This document shows positions 18,302 to 19,343 of a DNA stretch of 19,343 nucleotides, in pieces. The notes beneath the pieces were generated by a model. The model saw nothing but the letters and a program-made list of their open reading frames with translations, was not told where the DNA came from and ran no database searches. The stretch comes from Silvimonas sp. JCM 19000. GTDB lineage: Bacteria > Pseudomonadota > Gammaproteobacteria > Burkholderiales > Chitinibacteraceae. Position numbers and translations under genes: made by a program. The stretch lies in the NCBI GenBank assembly GCA_001313065.1, contig BBFD01000041.1, positions 1-19,343 of the forward strand, read 5' to 3'. Every line of letters begins with the position of its first letter. Position 1 is the stretch's first letter.

Positions 18302-18578
18302 GTGGAGTTTGTCCGCTTTGTGGGCGGGGTGGTTCCCTCCGATTGATTAGCAGCTGCGAGTTGTTTGATCGTGGAGCCTGGGGCTGGGATCTTTAACCGC
18401 TTAGCCTGCGGCGCATGTTTTGAAGCCGGGGGGCGCCCCGTTGCGCCTCACTTTTCAGTAAAGACTTATCGTGCAACTTTGCTTCGCCAAAGAAAAGTAA
18501 GCAAAAGAAAGGCGACCCTCCGCGCGGTAAAGCTGCGCAGAAGGGAAAGGTCAAAAGCCGAAACTAACCGTCTGCATA

Positions 18579-18640
18579 ACCGGGTTTTGTAGCTGCCGCT
18601 CCGCGGACGCGACGCTCAGTCGGAGCCCGATAAACCCGGT
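18579..18640. repeat. Nested inverted repeat
   Basis: ACCGGGTTT (18579-18587) pairs with AAACCCGGT (18632-18640), and inside it GCTCCG (18598-18603) pairs with CGGAGC (18621-18626), giving a two-stage stem-loop. It sits directly before the tandem repeat. Confidence 0.6.
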
Positions 18641-18643
18641 CTA

Positions 18644-18897
18644 CTACCTTCTCCCGCTCAGGAGATGGCATGGCATAGCCGTCTTCGCTGGCCTCGTCGC
18701 TACGCAACATCGGGTGGGCGTGGTGGCGGTGGGGTAGCAACTTTCCTTAGGCGGCGCCGCTGCGCGTCGCCTACCTTCGCCCGCTCAGGAAATGGTTGGG
18801 GTTTGGCACGCGGGGTTGCCTCGTTCCTGCGGAACATCGGGTGGGCGTGGTGACGGTGGGGTAGCAACTTTCCGCTGGCCGCGCTGGGGCTGCTACC
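18644..18897. repeat. Two-copy tandem repeat, period 127 bp
   Basis: CTACCTTCTCCCGCTCAGGA at 18644 recurs with one change at 18771. The block from AACATCGGGTGGGCGTGGTG at 18706 through GGGGTAGCAACTTTCC recurs at 18833 with one change. Both matches are offset by exactly 127 bases, with more diverged sequence between conserved blocks. The conserved blocks evolve slowly compared with their spacers, which suggests a selected or mobile repeat unit rather than a recent copy. Confidence 0.75.
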
Positions 18898-18909
18898 CGC
18901 TCGTCCTGC

Positions 18910-19343
18910 CTAATCCAGCGTGAGCTCACCGCTGCCGATGGGGACAATCCGGCCGCCGACTTTGATCTGGCCCTCGGCCGTTAGCGTCAGTTTCAGGTGC
19001 GCCAGGCGGTTGATGCCGTGGCCCTGGATCATGGTGGCGGTCAGGGGCAGGGGCGCGTTGTTGCGCAGCAGCCAGCCGCCCAGGTTGGCACACGCTGAGC
19101 CGGTGCCAAAATCTTCGCCGATGGCGCCTGCCTGCACCCAGAAAAAAAACGCGCAATGATTTCGTGGTCATTCGCCCAGGCCCAGACCAGCGCCACGGAG
19201 CGATCTTGCGCCGTACGGGTTGCCGGGATAAACAGGTCGAGCGGCGGCTTGCAGGCGGCCACGTCGGCCGGGGTCTTGAGAGCCACCACCAGTTGTTCCG
19301 AGCCGACGTCAACAAACAGCGGCGTGCCCGCCAGGCTGCCGTG
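18910..19343 (-). CDS. PhzF-family protein (C-terminal part)
   Basis: The gene runs off the right edge; only about 144 C-terminal residues are seen. PhzF-fold proteins include isomerases and epimerases such as the phenazine enzyme; most members are of unknown function. Visible: GTPLFVDVGSEQLVVALKT, then ARFFWVQAGAIGEDFGTGSA followed by CANLGGWLL (the family's ED-xx-TGSA loop near the active site), and IQGHGINRLAHLKL near the end. The frame breaks at eight A (19142-19149, two too many); the join gives IIARFFWVQAG. The family's N-terminal catalytic Glu lies outside the window. No phenazine genes are nearby, so a role in phenazine synthesis should not be assumed. Confidence 0.82.

Larger units (their letters stand above)
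18206..18909. other. Long repeat-rich intergenic region without a credible gene
   Basis: About 700 bases between the start of the carboxypeptidase gene and the end of the PhzF-like gene. It holds the probable promoter of the former, a palindrome GGGGCGCCCC near 18430, a stretch with hairpin CTTTG-CTTCGC-CAAAG (18477-18492) followed by GAAAAGTAAGCAAAAGAAAG, a nested inverted repeat (18579-18640) and a tandem repeat (18644-18897). The GCTTCGCCAAAGAAAAGTAA-type sequence looks like a degenerate intergenic repeat that I recall from many Gram-negative genomes. Short ORFs here have basic, low-complexity translations and no family features. Confidence 0.6.

Noticed and set aside
18365..18592. Small basic protein containing QRKVSKRKATLRA
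   Set aside because: It lies in repeat-type intergenic sequence, has no ribosome binding site, and its low-complexity basic translation is typical of spurious ORFs in such repeats.
18644..18897. CRISPR array
   Set aside because: Only two copies with a 127-bp period and uneven similarity; no short regular repeats or spacers and no cas genes.
18910..19343. Phenazine biosynthesis locus
   Set aside because: PhzF-fold proteins are widespread without phenazine production, and no other phz gene is visible.

Overview
The window is GC-rich, densely packed bacterial chromosome. It most resembles a betaproteobacterium of the Neisseriales/Chromobacteriaceae type. This is judged from protein character and gene company (AAA+ DUF815 ATPase, Nudix/thiamine-phosphate-synthase fusion, stand-alone RlmK-like methyltransferase), not from a database search. 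There is no rRNA, tRNA, CRISPR array, phage or transposase gene. Most content is housekeeping or sensory.

Layout: (1) 1-738: end of an unidentified gene, then a probable small minus-strand transcription unit (promoter, hairpin-rich leader, Shine-Dalgarno, small ORF, strong intrinsic terminator). (2) 739-5179: DUF815 ATPase, a divergent unknown gene, then a plus-strand run of Nudix-ThiE fusion, small membrane-anchored protein, exonuclease III and a Crp/Fnr regulator. (3) 5182-5275: palindromic repeat element. (4) 5289-6999, minus strand: a secreted beta-sandwich-like protein and a LivJ-type periplasmic binding protein. (5) 7101-12531, plus strand: coaD, RlmK-like methyltransferase, lytic transglycosylase, murI, nth (4-base overlap with murI), a GNAT protein and kptA. 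(6) 12594-13788, minus: aspartate-type aminotransferase. (7) 13956-16885: a large Cache-HAMP-GAF-HD-GYP sensor. (8) 16882-17058: second, internally duplicated copy of the palindromic element. (9) 17062-18205, minus: a penicillin-binding D,D-carboxypeptidase. (10) 18206-18909: repeat-rich intergenic DNA. (11) 18910 to the edge, minus: the end of a PhzF-family protein. Cell-wall genes (transglycosylase, murI, carboxypeptidase) and DNA-repair genes (Nudix, xth, nth) recur but do not form one dedicated operon.

The dominant anomaly is systematic. Almost every gene with an A/T run of 6-8 bases changes reading frame exactly at that run, always repairable by shortening it by 1 or 2 bases. A second set of frame changes lies at G/C positions and is repaired by adding one G or C, often rebuilding GGCC or GGCT. 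Corrected this way, each gene gives a protein of ordinary length with intact catalytic motifs, so I annotate them as intact CDS with sequence-level indels. Basecalling or assembly error is the likeliest cause. Coordinates are those of the sequence as given; protein lengths are after correction. I found no clear novel defence or mobile system. The best candidates for new biology are the small structured-leader unit (178-585), the palindromic elements in convergent gaps, and the HD-GYP protein with a large insertion in its catalytic domain.
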